From: Elymus sibiricus
Taxonomy: Eukaryota > Streptophyta > Magnoliopsida > Poales > Poaceae
NCBI GenBank assembly: GCA_039707655.1
Contig: CM077665.1
Location: 141,237,148 to 141,301,147 of the forward strand
DNA: 64,000 bases
Reading direction: 5' to 3'
The notes beneath the pieces were generated by a model that made no database searches, was not told where the DNA came from, and saw only the letters and a program-made list of their open reading frames with translations. Made by a program: the position numbers and the translations under genes. Positions 12,801-25,684 of this stretch are shown here, piece after piece; positions within the stretch are counted from its first letter, which is position 1; each line of letters begins with the position of its first letter.

Positions 12801-13855
12801 AGTTATTGCCGTAACCCTCTCAACTTTTTAGCACATGTTATGTGGGTGAAATGATGATACCATACCAAGTTTCAACCTTTTCAGAGTTCATTTGTGATGC
12901 TTTTTAATTTCAGGGTCATTTAGCTCAAAACAATTCATTAAATGCATGAAAAATAGCAAATGACGTTAGATAGGGTTGAAATTTTAGGATGTGGCTTCTA
13001 ATGGTTCATATTGAATGCACAAAAAGTCTGGAGTTGAAACAAGTTAAAAAAATTGAAATCCTTTTGTAACACACGAGTTTTCCTCCGAAACCCTGATACT
13101 TCGAAAGAGATTGTCCATTTTGTACACGAAGTGCATGCAGTTTTTGCCGTAACCCTCTCAACTTTTTATCACATGCTATGTGGGTGAAATGATGATACCA
13201 TGCCAAGTTTCAACCTTTTCAGAGTTCATTTGTGGTGCTTTTTAATTTCAGGGTCATTTAGCTCAAAACAATTCATTAAATGCATGAAAAATAGCAAATG
13301 AAGTTAGATAGGGTTGAAATTTTAGCATGTGTCTTCTAATGGTTCATATTGAATGCACAAATAGTATGGAGTTGAAATAAGTTTAAAAAATTGAAATCCT
13401 TTTGTAACACACGAGTTTTCGTCCGATACCCTCATACTTCGAAAGAGATTGTCCATTTTGTACACGAAGTGCATGCAGTTTTTGCCGTAACCCTCTCAAC
13501 TTTTTATCACATGCTATGTGGGTGAAATGATGATACCATGCCAAGTTTCAACCTTTTCAGAGTTCATTTGTGGTGCTTTTTAATTTCAGGGTCATTTAGC
13601 TCAAAACAATTCATTAAATGCATGAAAAATAGCAAATGAAGTTAGATAGGGTTGAAATTTTAGCATGTGGCTTCTAATGGTTCATATTGAATGCACAAAA
13701 AGTCTGGAGTTGAAATAAGTTTAAAAAATTGAAATCCTTTTGTAACACACGAGTTTTCGTCCGATACCCTCATACTTCGAAAGAGATTGTCCTTTTTGTA
13801 CACGAAGTGCACCCAGTTTTTGCCGTAACCCTCTCAACTTTTTAGCACATGTTAT
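9801..13855 (+). repeat. 12-mer HOR unit (4055 bp)
   Basis: Monomer order is B, A (aagctt), B (tcaaactt), A (ccatgacaag), B, A (agcctgg), B, C (337 bp, tgtgtgc), D (agttattg), B (tgtgatgc), C (gtgtcttc, agtatgg), D. The marked monomers recur 4055 bp later at the start of the first 9-mer, so 9801 to 13856 is one unit. The 9-mers downstream look like shortened forms of this unit, because they keep its first five and last monomers in order. Confidence 0.85.
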
Positions 13856-16800
13856 GCGGGTGAAATGATGATACCATACCAAGTTTCAACCTTTTCAGAG
13901 TTCATTTGTGGTGCTTTTTAATTTCAGGGTCATTTAGCTCAAAACAATTCATTAAATGCATGAAAAATAGCAAATGACGTTAGATAGGGTTGAAATTTTA
14001 GGATGTGGCTTCTAATGGTTCATATTGAATGCACAAAAAGTCTGGAGTTGAAACAAGTTAAAAAAATTGAAATCCTTTTGTAACACACGAGTTTTCCTCC
14101 GAAACCCTGATACTTCGAAAGAGATTGTCCATTTTGTACACGAAGTGCATGCAGTTTTTGCCGTAACCCTCTCAACTTTTTATCACATGCTATGTGGGTG
14201 AAATGATGATACCATGCCAAGTTTCAACCTTTTCAGAGTTCATTTGTGGTGCTTTTTAATTTCAGGGTCATTTAGCTCAAAACAATTCATTAAATGCATG
14301 AAAAATAGCAAATGAAGTTAGATAGGGTTGAAATTTTAGGATGTGGCTTCTAATGGTTCATATTGAATGCACAAAAAGTCTGGAGTTGAAATAAGCTTAA
14401 AAAATTGAAATCCTTTTGTAACACACGATTTTTCGTCCGATACCCTCATACTTCGAAAGAGATTGTCCTTTTTGTACACGAAGTGCACCCAGTTTTTGCC
14501 GTAACCCTCTCAACTTTTTAGCACATGTTATGTGGGTGAAATGATGATACCATACCAAGTTTCAAACTTTTCAGAGTTCATTTGTGGTGCTTTTTAATTT
14601 CAGGGTCATTTAGCTCAAAACAATTCATTAAATGCATGAAAAATAGCAAATGACGTTAGATAGGGTTGAAATTTTAGGATGTGGCTTCTAATGGTTCATA
14701 TTGAATGCACAAAAAGTCTGGAGTTGAAACAAGTTAAAAAAATTGAAATCCTTTTGTAACACACGAGTTTTCCTCCGAAACCCTGATACTTCGAAAGAGA
14801 TTGTCCATTTTGTACACGAAGTGCATGCAGTTTTTGCCGTAACCCTCTCAACTTTTTATCACATGCTATGTGGGTGAAATGATGATACCATGACAAGTTT
14901 CAACCTTTTCAGAGTTCATTTGTGGTGCTTTTTAATTTCAGGGTCATTTAGCTCAAAACAATTCATTAAATGCATGAAAAATAGCAAATGAAGTTAGATA
15001 GGGTTGAAATTTTAGGATGTGGCTTCTAATGGTTCATATTGAATGCACAAAAAGTCTGGAGTTGAAATAAGTTTAAAAAATTGAAATCCTTTTGTAACAC
15101 ACGATTTTTCGTCCGATACCCTCATACTTCGAAAGAGATTGTCCTTTTTGTACACGAAGTGCACCCAGTTTTTGCCGTAACCCTCTCAACTTTTTAGCAC
15201 ATGTTATGTGGGTGAAATGATGATACCATACCAAGTTTCAACCTTTTCAGAGTTCATTTGTGGTGCTTTTTAATTTCAGGGTCATTTAGCTCAAAACAAT
15301 TCATTAAATGCATGAAAAATAGCAAATGACGTTAGATAGGGTTGAAATTTTAGGATGTGGCTTCTAATGGTTCATATTGAATGCACAAAAAGTCTGGAGT
15401 TGAAACAAGTTAAAAAAATTGAAATCCTTTTGTAACACACGAGTTTTCCTCCGAAACCCTGATACTTCGAAAGAGATTGTCCATTTTGTACACGAAGTGC
15501 ATGCAGTTTTTGCCGTAACCCTCTCAACTTTTTATCACATGCTATGTGGGTGAAATGATGATACCATGCCAAGTTTCAACCTTTTCAGAGTTCATTTGTG
15601 GTGCTTTTTAATTTCAGGGTCATTTAGCTCAAAACAATTCATTAAATGCATGAAAAATAGCAAATGAAGTTAGATAGGGTTGAAATTTTAGGATGTGGCT
15701 TCTAATGGTTCATATTGAATGCACAAAAAGTCTGGAGTTGAAATAAGTTTAAAAAATTGAAATCATTTTGTAACACACGAGTTTTCGTCCGATACCCTCA
15801 TACTTCGAAAGAGATTGTCCTTTTTGTACACGAAGTGCACCCAGTTATTGCCGTAACCCTCTCAACTTTTTAGCACATGTTATGTGGGTGAAATGATGAT
15901 ACCATACCAAGTTTCAACCTTTTCAGAGTTCATTTGTGGTGCTTTTTAATTTCAGGGTCATTTAGCTCAAAACAATTCATTAAATGCATGAAAAATAGCA
16001 AATGACGTTAGATAGGGTTGAAATTTTAGGATGTGGCTTCTAATGGTTCATATTGAATGCACAAAAAGTCTGGAGTTGAAACAAGTTAAAAAAATTGAAA
16101 TCCTTTTGTAACACACGAGTTTTCCTCCGAAACCCTGATACTTCGAAAGAGATTGTCCATTTTGTACACGAAGTGCATGCATTTTTTGCCGTAACCCTCT
16201 CAACTTTTTATCACATGCTATGTGGGTGAAATGATGATACCATGACAAGTTTCAACCTTTTCAGAGTTCATTTGTGGTGCTTTTTAATTTCAGGGTCATT
16301 TAGCTCAAAACAATTCATTAAATGCATGAAAAATAGCAAATGAAGTTAGATAGGGTTGAAATTTTAGCATGTGTCTTCTAATGGTTCATATTGAATGCAC
16401 AAATAGTCTGGAGTTGAAATAAGTTTAAAAAATTGAAATCCTTTTGTAACACACGAGTTTTCGTCCGATACCCTCATACTTCGAAAGAGATTGTCCATTT
16501 TGTACACGAAGTGCATGCAGTTTTTGCCGTAACCCTCTCAACTTTTTATCACATGCTATGTGGGTGAAATGATGATACCATGCCAAGTTTCAACCTTTTC
16601 AGAGTTCATTTGTGGTGCTTTTTAATTTCAGGGTCATTTAGCTCAAAACAATTCATTAAATGCATGAAAAATAGCAAATGAAGTTAGATAGGGTTGAAAT
16701 TTTAGCATGTGGCTTCTAATGGTTCATATTGAATGCACAAAAAGTCTGGAGTTGAAATAAGTTTAAAAAATTGAAATCCTTTTGTAACACACGAGTTTTC

Positions 16801-16897
16801 GTCCGATACCCTCATACTTCGAAAGAGATTGTCCTTTTTGTACACGAAGTGCACCCAGTTTTTGCCGTAACCCTCTCAACTTTTTAGCACATGTTAT
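13856..16897 (+). repeat. 9-mer HOR unit, copy 1 (3042 bp)
   Basis: Order is B, A (aagctt), B (tcaaactt), A (ccatgacaag), B, A/D hybrid, B (cattttttgcc), C (gtgtcttc), D. The length is exactly 9 x 338. It can be derived from the 12-mer by loss of 1013 bp (338 + 338 + 337) through exchange between an A and a D monomer, which leaves the hybrid at 15546-15883. Confidence 0.88.
15546..15883 (+). repeat. Chimeric A/D monomer
   Basis: The left part has the A base aggatg (15692) and the right part has D bases from cgagttttcg (15781) on, including agttattg, which otherwise marks the D monomers at 12504 and in the 5-mers. The switch lies between 15692 and 15781. A private aatcattttg is present. This fits unequal exchange that removed three monomers from the 12-mer. 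Confidence 0.75.
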
Positions 16898-19800
16898 GTG
16901 GGTGAAATGATGATACCATACCAAGTTTCAACCTTTTCAGAGTTCATTTGTGGTGCTTTTTAATTTCAGGGTCATTTAGCTCAAAACAATTCATTAAATG
17001 CATGAAAAATAGCAAATGACGTTAGATAGGGTTGAAATTTTAGGATGTGGCTTCTAATGGTTCATATTGAATGCACAAAAAGTCTGGAGTTGAAACAAGT
17101 TAAAAAAATTGAAATCCTTTTGTAACACACGAGTTTTCCTCCGAAACCCTGATACTTCGAAAGAGATTGTCCATTTTGTACACGAAGTGCATGCAGTTTT
17201 TGCCGTAACCCTCTCAACTTTTTATCACATGCTATGTGGGTGAAATGATGATACCATGCCAAGTTTCAACCTTTTCAGAGTTCATTTGTGGTGCTTTTTA
17301 ATTTCAGGGTCATTTAGCTCAAAACAATTCATTAAATGCATGAAAAATAGCAAATGAAGTTAGATAGGGTTGAAATTTTAGGATGTGGCTTCTAATGGTT
17401 CATATTGAATGCACAAAAAGTCTGGAGTTGAAATAAGCTTAAAAAATTGAAATCCTTTTGTAACACACGATTTTTCGTCCGATACCCTCATACTTCGAAA
17501 GAGATTGTCCTTTTTGTACACGAAGTGCACCCAGTTTTTGCCGTAACCCTCTCAACTTTTTAGCACATGTTATGTGGGTGAAATGATGATACCATACCAA
17601 GTTTCAAACTTTTCAGAGTTCATTTGTGGTGCTTTTTAATTTCAGGGTCATTTAGCTCAAAACAATTCATTAAATGCATGAAAAATAGCAAATGACGTTA
17701 GATAGGGTTGAAATTTTAGGATGTGGCTTCTAATGGTTCATATTGAATGCACAAAAAGTCTGGAGTTGAAACAAGTTAAAAAAATTGAAATCCTTTTGTA
17801 ACACACGAGTTTTCCTCCGAAACCCTGATACTTCGAAAGAGATTGTCCATTTTGTACACGAAGTGCATGCAGTTTTTGCCGTAACCCTCTCAACTTTTTA
17901 TCACATGCTATGTGGGTGAAATGATGATACCATGACAAGTTTCAACCTTTTCAGAGTTCATTTGTGGTGCTTTTTAATTTCAGGGTCATTTAGCTCAAAA
18001 CAATTCATTAAATGCATGAAAAATAGCAAATGAAGTTAGATAGGGTTGAAATTTTAGGATGTGGCTTCTAATGGTTCATATTGAATGCACAAAAAGTCTG
18101 GAGTTGAAATAAGTTTAAAAAATTGAAATCCTTTTGTAACACACGATTTTTCGTCCGATACCCTCATACTTCGAAAGAGATTGTCCTTTTTGTACACGAA
18201 GTGCACCCAGTTTTTGCCGTAACCCTCTCAACTTTTTAGCACATGTTATGTGGGTGAAATGATGATACCATACCAAGTTTCAACCTTTTCAGAGTTCATT
18301 TGTGGTGCTTTTTAATTTCAGGGTCATTTAGCTCAAAACAATTCATTAAATGCATGAAAAATAGCAAATGACGTTAGATAGGGTTGAAATTTTAGGATGT
18401 GGCTTCTAATGGTTCATATTGAATGCACAAAAAGTCTGGAGTTGAAACAAGTTAAAAAAATTGAAATCCTTTTGTAACACACGAGTTTTCCTCCGAAACC
18501 CTGATACTTCGAAAGAGATTGTCCATTTTGTACACGAAGTGCATGCAGTTTTTGCCGTAACCCTCTCAACTTTTTATCACATGCTATGTGGGTGAAATGA
18601 TGATACCATGCCAAGTTTCAACCTTTTCAGAGTTCATTTGTGGTGCTTTTTAATTTCAGGGTCATTTAGCTCAAAACAATTCATTAAATGCATGAAAAAT
18701 AGCAAATGAAGTTAGATAGGGTTGAAATTTTAGGATGTGGCTTCTAATGGTTCATATTGAATGCACAAAAAGTCTGGAGTTGAAATAAGTTTAAAAAATT
18801 GAAATCATTTTGTAACACACGAGTTTTCGTCCGATACCCTCATACTTCGAAAGAGATTGTCCTTTTTGTACACGAAGTGCACCCAGTTATTGCCGTAACC
18901 CTCTCAACTTTTTAGCACATGTTATGTGGGTGAAATGATGATACCATACCAAGTTTCAACCTTTTCAGAGTTCATTTGTGGTGCTTTTTAATTTCAGGGT
19001 CATTTAGCTCAAAACAATTCATTAAATGCATGAAAAATAGCAAATGACGTTAGATAGGGTTGAAATTTTAGGATGTGGCTTCTAATGGTTCATATTGAAT
19101 GCACAAAAAGTCTGGAGTTGAAACAAGTTAAAAAAATTGAAATCCTTTTGTAACACACGAGTTTTCCTCCGAAACCCTGATACTTCGAAAGAGATTGTCC
19201 ATTTTGTACACGAAGTGCATGCATTTTTTGCCGTAACCCTCTCAACTTTTTATCACATGCTATGTGGGTGAAATGATGATACCATGACAAGTTTCAACCT
19301 TTTCAGAGTTCATTTGTGGTGCTTTTTAATTTCAGGGTCATTTAGCTCAAAACAATTAATTAAATGCATGAAAAATAGCAAATGAAGTTAGATAGGGTTG
19401 AAATTTTAGCATGTGTCTTCTAATGGTTCATATTGAATGCACAAATAGTCTGGAGTTGAAATAAGTTTAAAAAATTGAAATCCTTTTGTAACACACGAGT
19501 TTTCGTCCGATACCCTCATACTTCGAAAGAGATTGTCCATTTTGTACACGAAGTGCATGCAGTTTTTGCCGTAACCCTCTCAACTTTTTATCACATGCTA
19601 TGTGGGTGAAATGATGATACCATGCCAAGTTTCAACCTTTTCAGAGTTCATTTGTGGTGCTTTTTAATTTCAGGGTCATTTAGCTCAAAACAATTCATTA
19701 AATGCATGAAAAATAGCAAATGAAATTAGATAGGGTTGAAATTTTAGCATGTGGCTTCTAATGGTTCATATTGAATGCACAAAAAGTCTGGAGTTGAAAT

Positions 19801-19939
19801 AAGTTTAAAAAATTGAAATCCTTTTGTAACACACGAGTTTTCGTCCGATACCCTCATACTTCGAAAGAGATTGTCCTTTTTGTACACGAAGTGCACCCAG
19901 TTTTTGCCGTAACCCTCTCAACTTTTTAGCACATGTTAT
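16898..19939 (+). repeat. 9-mer HOR unit, copy 2 (3042 bp)
   Basis: This repeats copy 1 monomer for monomer, including the aagctt, tcaaactt, ccatgacaag, aatcattttg, cattttttgcc and gtgtcttc markers at the same offsets. Differences noticed include aattaatt near 19357 and gaaattag near 19724. The A/D hybrid monomer recurs at 18588-18925, so the hybrid predates this duplication. Confidence 0.9.
18588..18925 (+). repeat. Chimeric A/D monomer, second copy
   Basis: This is a copy of the hybrid at 15546 shifted by exactly 3042 bp, with aggatg on the left, aatcattttg in the middle, and cgagttttcg and agttattg on the right. It was inherited with the 9-mer duplication rather than formed independently. 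Confidence 0.78.
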
Positions 19940-22643
19940 GTGGGTGAAATGATGATACCATACCAAGTTTCAACCTTTTCAGAGTTCATTTGTGGTGCTT
20001 TTTAATTTCAGGGTCATTTAGCTCAAAACAATTCATTAAATGCATGAAAAATAGCAAATGACGTTAGATAGGGTTGAAATTTTAGGATGTGGCTTCTAAT
20101 GGTTCATATTGAATGCACAAAAAGTCAGGAGTTGAAACAAGTTAAAAAAATTGAAATCCTTTTGTAACACACGAGTTTTCCTCCGAAACCCTGATACTTC
20201 GAAAGAGATTGTCCATTTTGTACACGAAGTGCATGCAGTTTTTGCCGTAACCCTCTCAACTTTTTATCACATGCTATGTGGGTGAAATGATGATACCATG
20301 CCAAGTTTCAACCTTTTCAGAGTTCATTTGTGGTGCTTTTTAATTTCAGGGTCATTTAGCTCAAAACAATTCATTAAATGCATGAAAAATAGCAAATGAA
20401 GTTAGATAGGGTTGAAATTTTAGGATGTGGCTTCTAATGGTTCATATTGAATGCACAAAAAGTCTGGAGTTGAAATAAGCTTAAAAAATTGAAATCCTTT
20501 TGTAACACACGATTTTTCGTCCGATACCCTCATACTTCGAAAGAGATTGTCCTTTTTGTACACGAAGTGCACCCAGTTTTTGCCGTAACCCTCTCAACTT
20601 TTTAGCACATGTTATGTGGGTGAAATGATGATACCATACCAAGTTTCAAACTTTTCAGAGTTCATTTGTGGTGCTTTTTAATTTCAGGGTCATTTAGCTC
20701 AAAACAATTCATTAAATGCATGAAAAATAGCAAATGACGTTAGATAGGGTTGAAATTTTAGGATGTGGCTTCTAATGGTTCATATTGAATGCACAAAAAG
20801 TCTGGAGTTGAAACAAGTTAAAAAAATTGAAATCCTTTTGTAACACACGAGTTTTCCTCCGAAACCCTGATACTTCGAAAGAGATTGTCCATTTTGTACA
20901 CGAAGTGCATGCAGTTTTTGCCGTAACCCTCTCAACTTTTTATCACATGCTATGTGGGTGAAATGATGATACCATGACAAGTTTCAACCTTTTCGGAGTT
21001 CATTTGTGGTGCTTTTTAATTTCAGGGTCATTTAGCTCAAAACAATTCATTAAATGCATGAAAAATAGCAAATGAAGTTAGATAGGGTTGAAATTTTAGG
21101 ATGTGGCTTCTAATGGTTCATATTGAATGCACAAAAAGTCTGGAGTTGAAATAAGTTTAAAAAATTGAAATCCTTTTGTAACACACGATTTTTCGTCCGA
21201 TACCCTCATACTTCGAAAGAGATTGTCCTTTTTGTACACGAAGTGCACCCAGTTTTTGCCGTAACCCTCTCAACTTTTTAGCACATGTTATGTGGGTGAA
21301 ATGATGATACCATACCAAGTTTCAACCTTTTCAGAGTTCATTTGTGGTGCTTTTTAATTTCAGGGTCATTTAGCTCAAAACAATTCATTAAATGCATGAA
21401 AAATAGCAAATGACGTTAGATAGGGTTGAAATTTTAGGATGTGGCTTCTAATGGTTCATATTGAATGCACAAAAAGTCTGGAGTTGAAACAAGTTAAAAA
21501 AATTGAAATCCTTTTGTAACACACGAGTTTTCCTCCGAAACCCTGATACTTCGAAAGAGATTGTCCATTTTGTACACGAAGTGCATGCAGTTTTTGCCGT
21601 AACCCTCTCAACTTTTTATCACATGCTATGTGGGTGAAATGATGATACCATGCCAAGTTTCAACCTTTTCAGAGTTCATTTGTGGTGCTTTTTAATTTCA
21701 GGGTCATTTAGCTCAAAACAATTCATTAAATGCATGAAAAATAGCAAATGAAGTTAGATAGGGTTGAAATTTTAGGATGTGGCTTCTAATGGTTCATATT
21801 GAATGCACAAAAAGCCTGGAGTTGAAATAAGTTTAAAAAATTGAAATCCTTTTGTAACACACGATTTTTCGTCCGATACCCTCATACTTCGAAAGAGATT
21901 GTCCTTTTTGTACACGAAGTGCACCCAGTTTTTGCCGTAACCCTCTCAACTTTTTAGCACATGTTATGTGGGTGAAATGATGATACCATACCAAGTTTCA
22001 ACCTTTTCAGAGTTCATTTGTGGTGCTTTTTAATTTCAGGGTCATTTAGCTCAAAACAATTCATTAAATGCATGAAAAATAGCAAATGACGTTAGATAGG
22101 GTTGAAATTTTAGGATGTGGCTTCTAATGGTTCATATTGAATGCACAAAAAGTCTGGAGTTGAAACAAGTTAAAAAAATTGAAATCCTTTTGTAAGACAC
22201 GAGTTTTCCTCCGAAACCCTGATACTTCGAAAGAGATTGTCCATTTTGTACACGAAGTGCATGCAGTTTTTGCCGTAACCCTCTCAACTTTTTATCACAT
22301 GCTATGTGGGTGAAATGATGATACCATGCCAAGTTTCAACCTTTTCAGAGTTCATTTGTGGTGCTTTTTAATTTCAGGGTCATTTAGCTCAAAACAATTC
22401 ATTAAATGCATGAAAAATAGCAAATGAAGTTAGATAGGGTTGAAATTTTAGCATGTGGCTTCTAATGGTTCATATTGAATGCACAAAAAGTCTGGAGTTG
22501 AAATAAGTTTAAAAAATTGAAATCCTTTTGTAACACACGAGTTTTCGTCCGATACCCTCATACTTCGAAAGAGATTGTCCTTTTTGTACACGAAGTGCAC
22601 CCAGTTTTTGCCGTAACCCTCTCAACTTTTTAGCACATGTTAT
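19940..22643 (+). repeat. 8-mer HOR unit (2704 bp)
   Basis: Order is B (gtcaggag), A (aagctt), B (tcaaactt), A (ccatgacaag, ttttcggag), B, A (agcctgg), B (gtaagacac), D. The first five positions follow the 9-mer. The A with agcctgg is shared with the 12-mer and the B with gtaagacac is carried into the 5-mers. The first seven monomers recur 2704 bp downstream from 22644. Confidence 0.85.
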
Positions 22644-23995
22644 GTGGGTGAAATGATGATACCATACCAAGTTTCAACCTTTTCAGAGTTCATTTGTGGT
22701 GCTTTTTAATTTCAGGGTCATTTAGCTCAAAACAATTCATTAAATGCATGAAAAATAGCAAATGACGTTAGATAGGGTTGAAATTTTAGGATGTGGCTTC
22801 TAATGGTTCATATTGAATGCACAAAAAGTCTGGAGTTGAAACAAGTTAAAAAAATTGAAATCCTTTTGTAACACACGAGTTTTCCTCCGAAACCCTGATA
22901 CTTCGAAAGAGATTGTCCATTTTGTACACGAAGTGCATGCAGTTTTTGCCGTAACCCTCTCAACTTTTTATCACATGCTATGTGGGTGAAATGATGATAC
23001 CATGCCAAGTTTCAACCTTTTCAGAGTTCATTTGTGGTGCTTTTTAATTTCAGGGTCATTTAGCTCAAAACAATTCATTAAATGCATGAAAAATAGCAAA
23101 TGAAGTTAGATAGGGTTGAAATTTTAGGATGTGGCTTCTAATGGTTCATATTGAATGCACAAAAAGTCTGGAGTTGAAATAAGCTTAAAAAATTGAAATC
23201 CTTTTGTAACACACGATTTTTCGTCCGATACCCTCATACTTCGAAAGAGATTGTCCTTTTTGTACACGAAGTGCACCCAGTTTTTGCCGTAACCCTCTCA
23301 ACTTTTTAGCACATGTTATGTGGGTGAAATGATGATACCATACCAAGTTTCAAACTTTTCAGAGTTCATTTGTGGTGCTTTTTAATTTCAGGGTCATTTA
23401 GCTCAAAACAATTCATTAAATGCATGAAAAATAGCAAATGACGTTAGATAGGGTTGAAATTTTAGGATGTGGCTTCTAATGGTTCATATTGAATGCACAA
23501 AAAGTCTGGAGTTGAAACAAGTTAAAAAAATTGAAATCCTTTTGTAACACACGAGTTTTCCTCCGAAACCCTGATACTTCGAAAGAGATTGTCCATTTTG
23601 TACACGAAGTGCATGCAGTTTTTGCCGTAACCCTCTCAACTTTTTATCACATGCTATGTGGGTGAAATGATGATACCATGACAAGTTTCAACCTTTTCGG
23701 AGTTCATTTGTGGTGCTTTTTAATTTCAGGGTCATTTAGCTCAAAACAATTCATTAAATGCATGAAAAATAGCAAATGAAGTTAGATAGGGTTGAAATTT
23801 TAGGATGTGGCTTCTAATGGTTCATATTGAATGCACAAAAAGTCTGGAGTTGAAATAAGTTTAAAAAATTGAAATCCTTTTGTAACACACGATTTTTCGT
23901 CCGATACCCTCATACTTCGAAAGAGATTGTCCTTTTTGTACACGAAGTGCACCCAGTTTTTGCCGTAACCCTCTCAACTTTTTAGCACATGTTAT
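22644..23995 (+). repeat. Four-monomer lead-in (B, A, B, A) to the 5-mer run
   Basis: Monomers start at 22644 (B), 22982 (A, aagctt), 23320 (B, tcaaactt) and 23658 (A, ccatgacaag, ttttcggag). They match 19940-21291 at a distance of 2704 bp. After 23995 the next five monomers themselves begin to repeat in tandem, so these four are the unamplified left part of the last 8/9-mer copy. Confidence 0.82.
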
Positions 23996-25684
23996 GTGGG
24001 TGAAATGATGATACCATACCAAGTTTCAACCTTTTCAGAGTTCATTTGTGGTGCTTTTTAATTTCAGGGTCATTTAGCTCAAAACAATTCATTAAATGCA
24101 TGAAAAATAGCAAATGACGTTAGATAGGGTTGAAATTTTAGGATGTGGCTTCTAATGGTTCATATTGAATGCACAAAAAGTCTGGAGTTGAAACAAGTTA
24201 AAAAAATTGAAATCCTTTTGTAACACACGAGTTTTCCTCCGAAACCCTGATACTTCGAAAGAGATTGTCCATTTTGTACACGAAGTGCATGCAGTTTTTG
24301 CCGTAACCCTCTCAACTTTTTATCACATGCTATGTGGGTGAAATGATGATACCATGCCAAGTTTCAACCTTTTCAGAGTTCATTTGTGGTGCTTTTTAAT
24401 TTCAGGGTCATTTAGCTCAAAACAATTCATTAAATGCATGAAAAATAGCAAATGAAGTTAGATAGGGTTGAAATTTTAGGATGTGGCTTCTAATGGTTCA
24501 TATTGAATGCACAAAAAGCCTGGAGTTGAAATAAGTTTAAAAAATTGAAATCCTTTTGTAACACACGATTTTTCGTCCGATACCCTCATACTTCGAAAGA
24601 GATTGTCCTTTTTGTACACGAAGTGCACCCAGTTTTTGCCGTAACCCTCTCAACTTTTTAGCACATGTTATGTGGGTGAAATGATGATACCATACCAAGT
24701 TTCAACCTTTTCAGAGTTCATTTGTGGTGCTTTTTAATTTCAGGGTCATTTAGCTCAAAACAATTCATTAAATGCATGAAAAATAGCAAATGACGTTAGA
24801 TAGGGTTGAAATTTTAGGATGTGGCTTCTAATGGTTCATATTGAATGCACAAAAAGTCTGGAGTTGAAACAAGTTAAAAAAATTGAAATCCTTTTGTAAG
24901 ACACGAGTTTTCCTCCGAAACCCTGATACTTCGAAAGAGATTGTCCATTTTGTACACGAAGTGCATGCAGTTTTTGCCGTAACCCTCTCAACTTTTTATC
25001 ACATGCTATGTGGGTGAAATGATGATACCATGCCAAGTTTCAACCTTTTCAGAGTTCATTTGTGTGCTTTTTAATTTCAGGGTCATTTAGCTCAAAACAA
25101 TTCATTAAATGCATGAAAAATAGCAAATGAAGTTAGATAGGGTTGAAATTTTAGCATGTGGCTTCTAATGGTTCATATTGAATGCACAAATAGTCTGGAG
25201 TTGAAATAAGTTTAAAAAATTGAAATCCTTTTGTAACACACGAGTTTTCGTCCGATACCCTCATACTTCGAAAGAGATTGTCCATTTTGTACACGAAGTG
25301 CATGCAGTTTTTGCCGTAACCCTCTCAACTTTTTATCACATGCTATGTGGGTGAAATGATGATACCATGCCAAGTTTCAACCTTTTCAGAGTTCATTTGT
25401 GGTGCTTTTTAATTTCAGGGTCATTTAGCTCAAAACAATTCATTAAATGCATGAAAAATAGCAAATGAAGTTAGATAGGGTTGAAATTTTAGCATGTGGC
25501 TTCTAATGGTTCATATTGAATGCACAAAAAGTCTGGAGTTGAAATAAGTTTAAAAAATTGAAATCCTTTTGTAACACACGAGTTTTCGTCCGATACCCTC
25601 ATACTTCGAAAGAGATTGTCCTTTTTGTACACGAAGTGCACCCAGTTATTGCCGTAACCCTCTCAACTTTTTAGCACATGTTAT
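23996..25684 (+). repeat. 5-mer HOR unit, copy 1 (1689 bp)
   Basis: Order is B, A (agcctgg), B (gtaagacac), C (337 bp with tgtgtgc), D (agttattg). The single-base deletion in C makes the unit 1689 rather than 1690 bp and is a convenient tag, as is gtaagacac in the third monomer. Confidence 0.92.
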
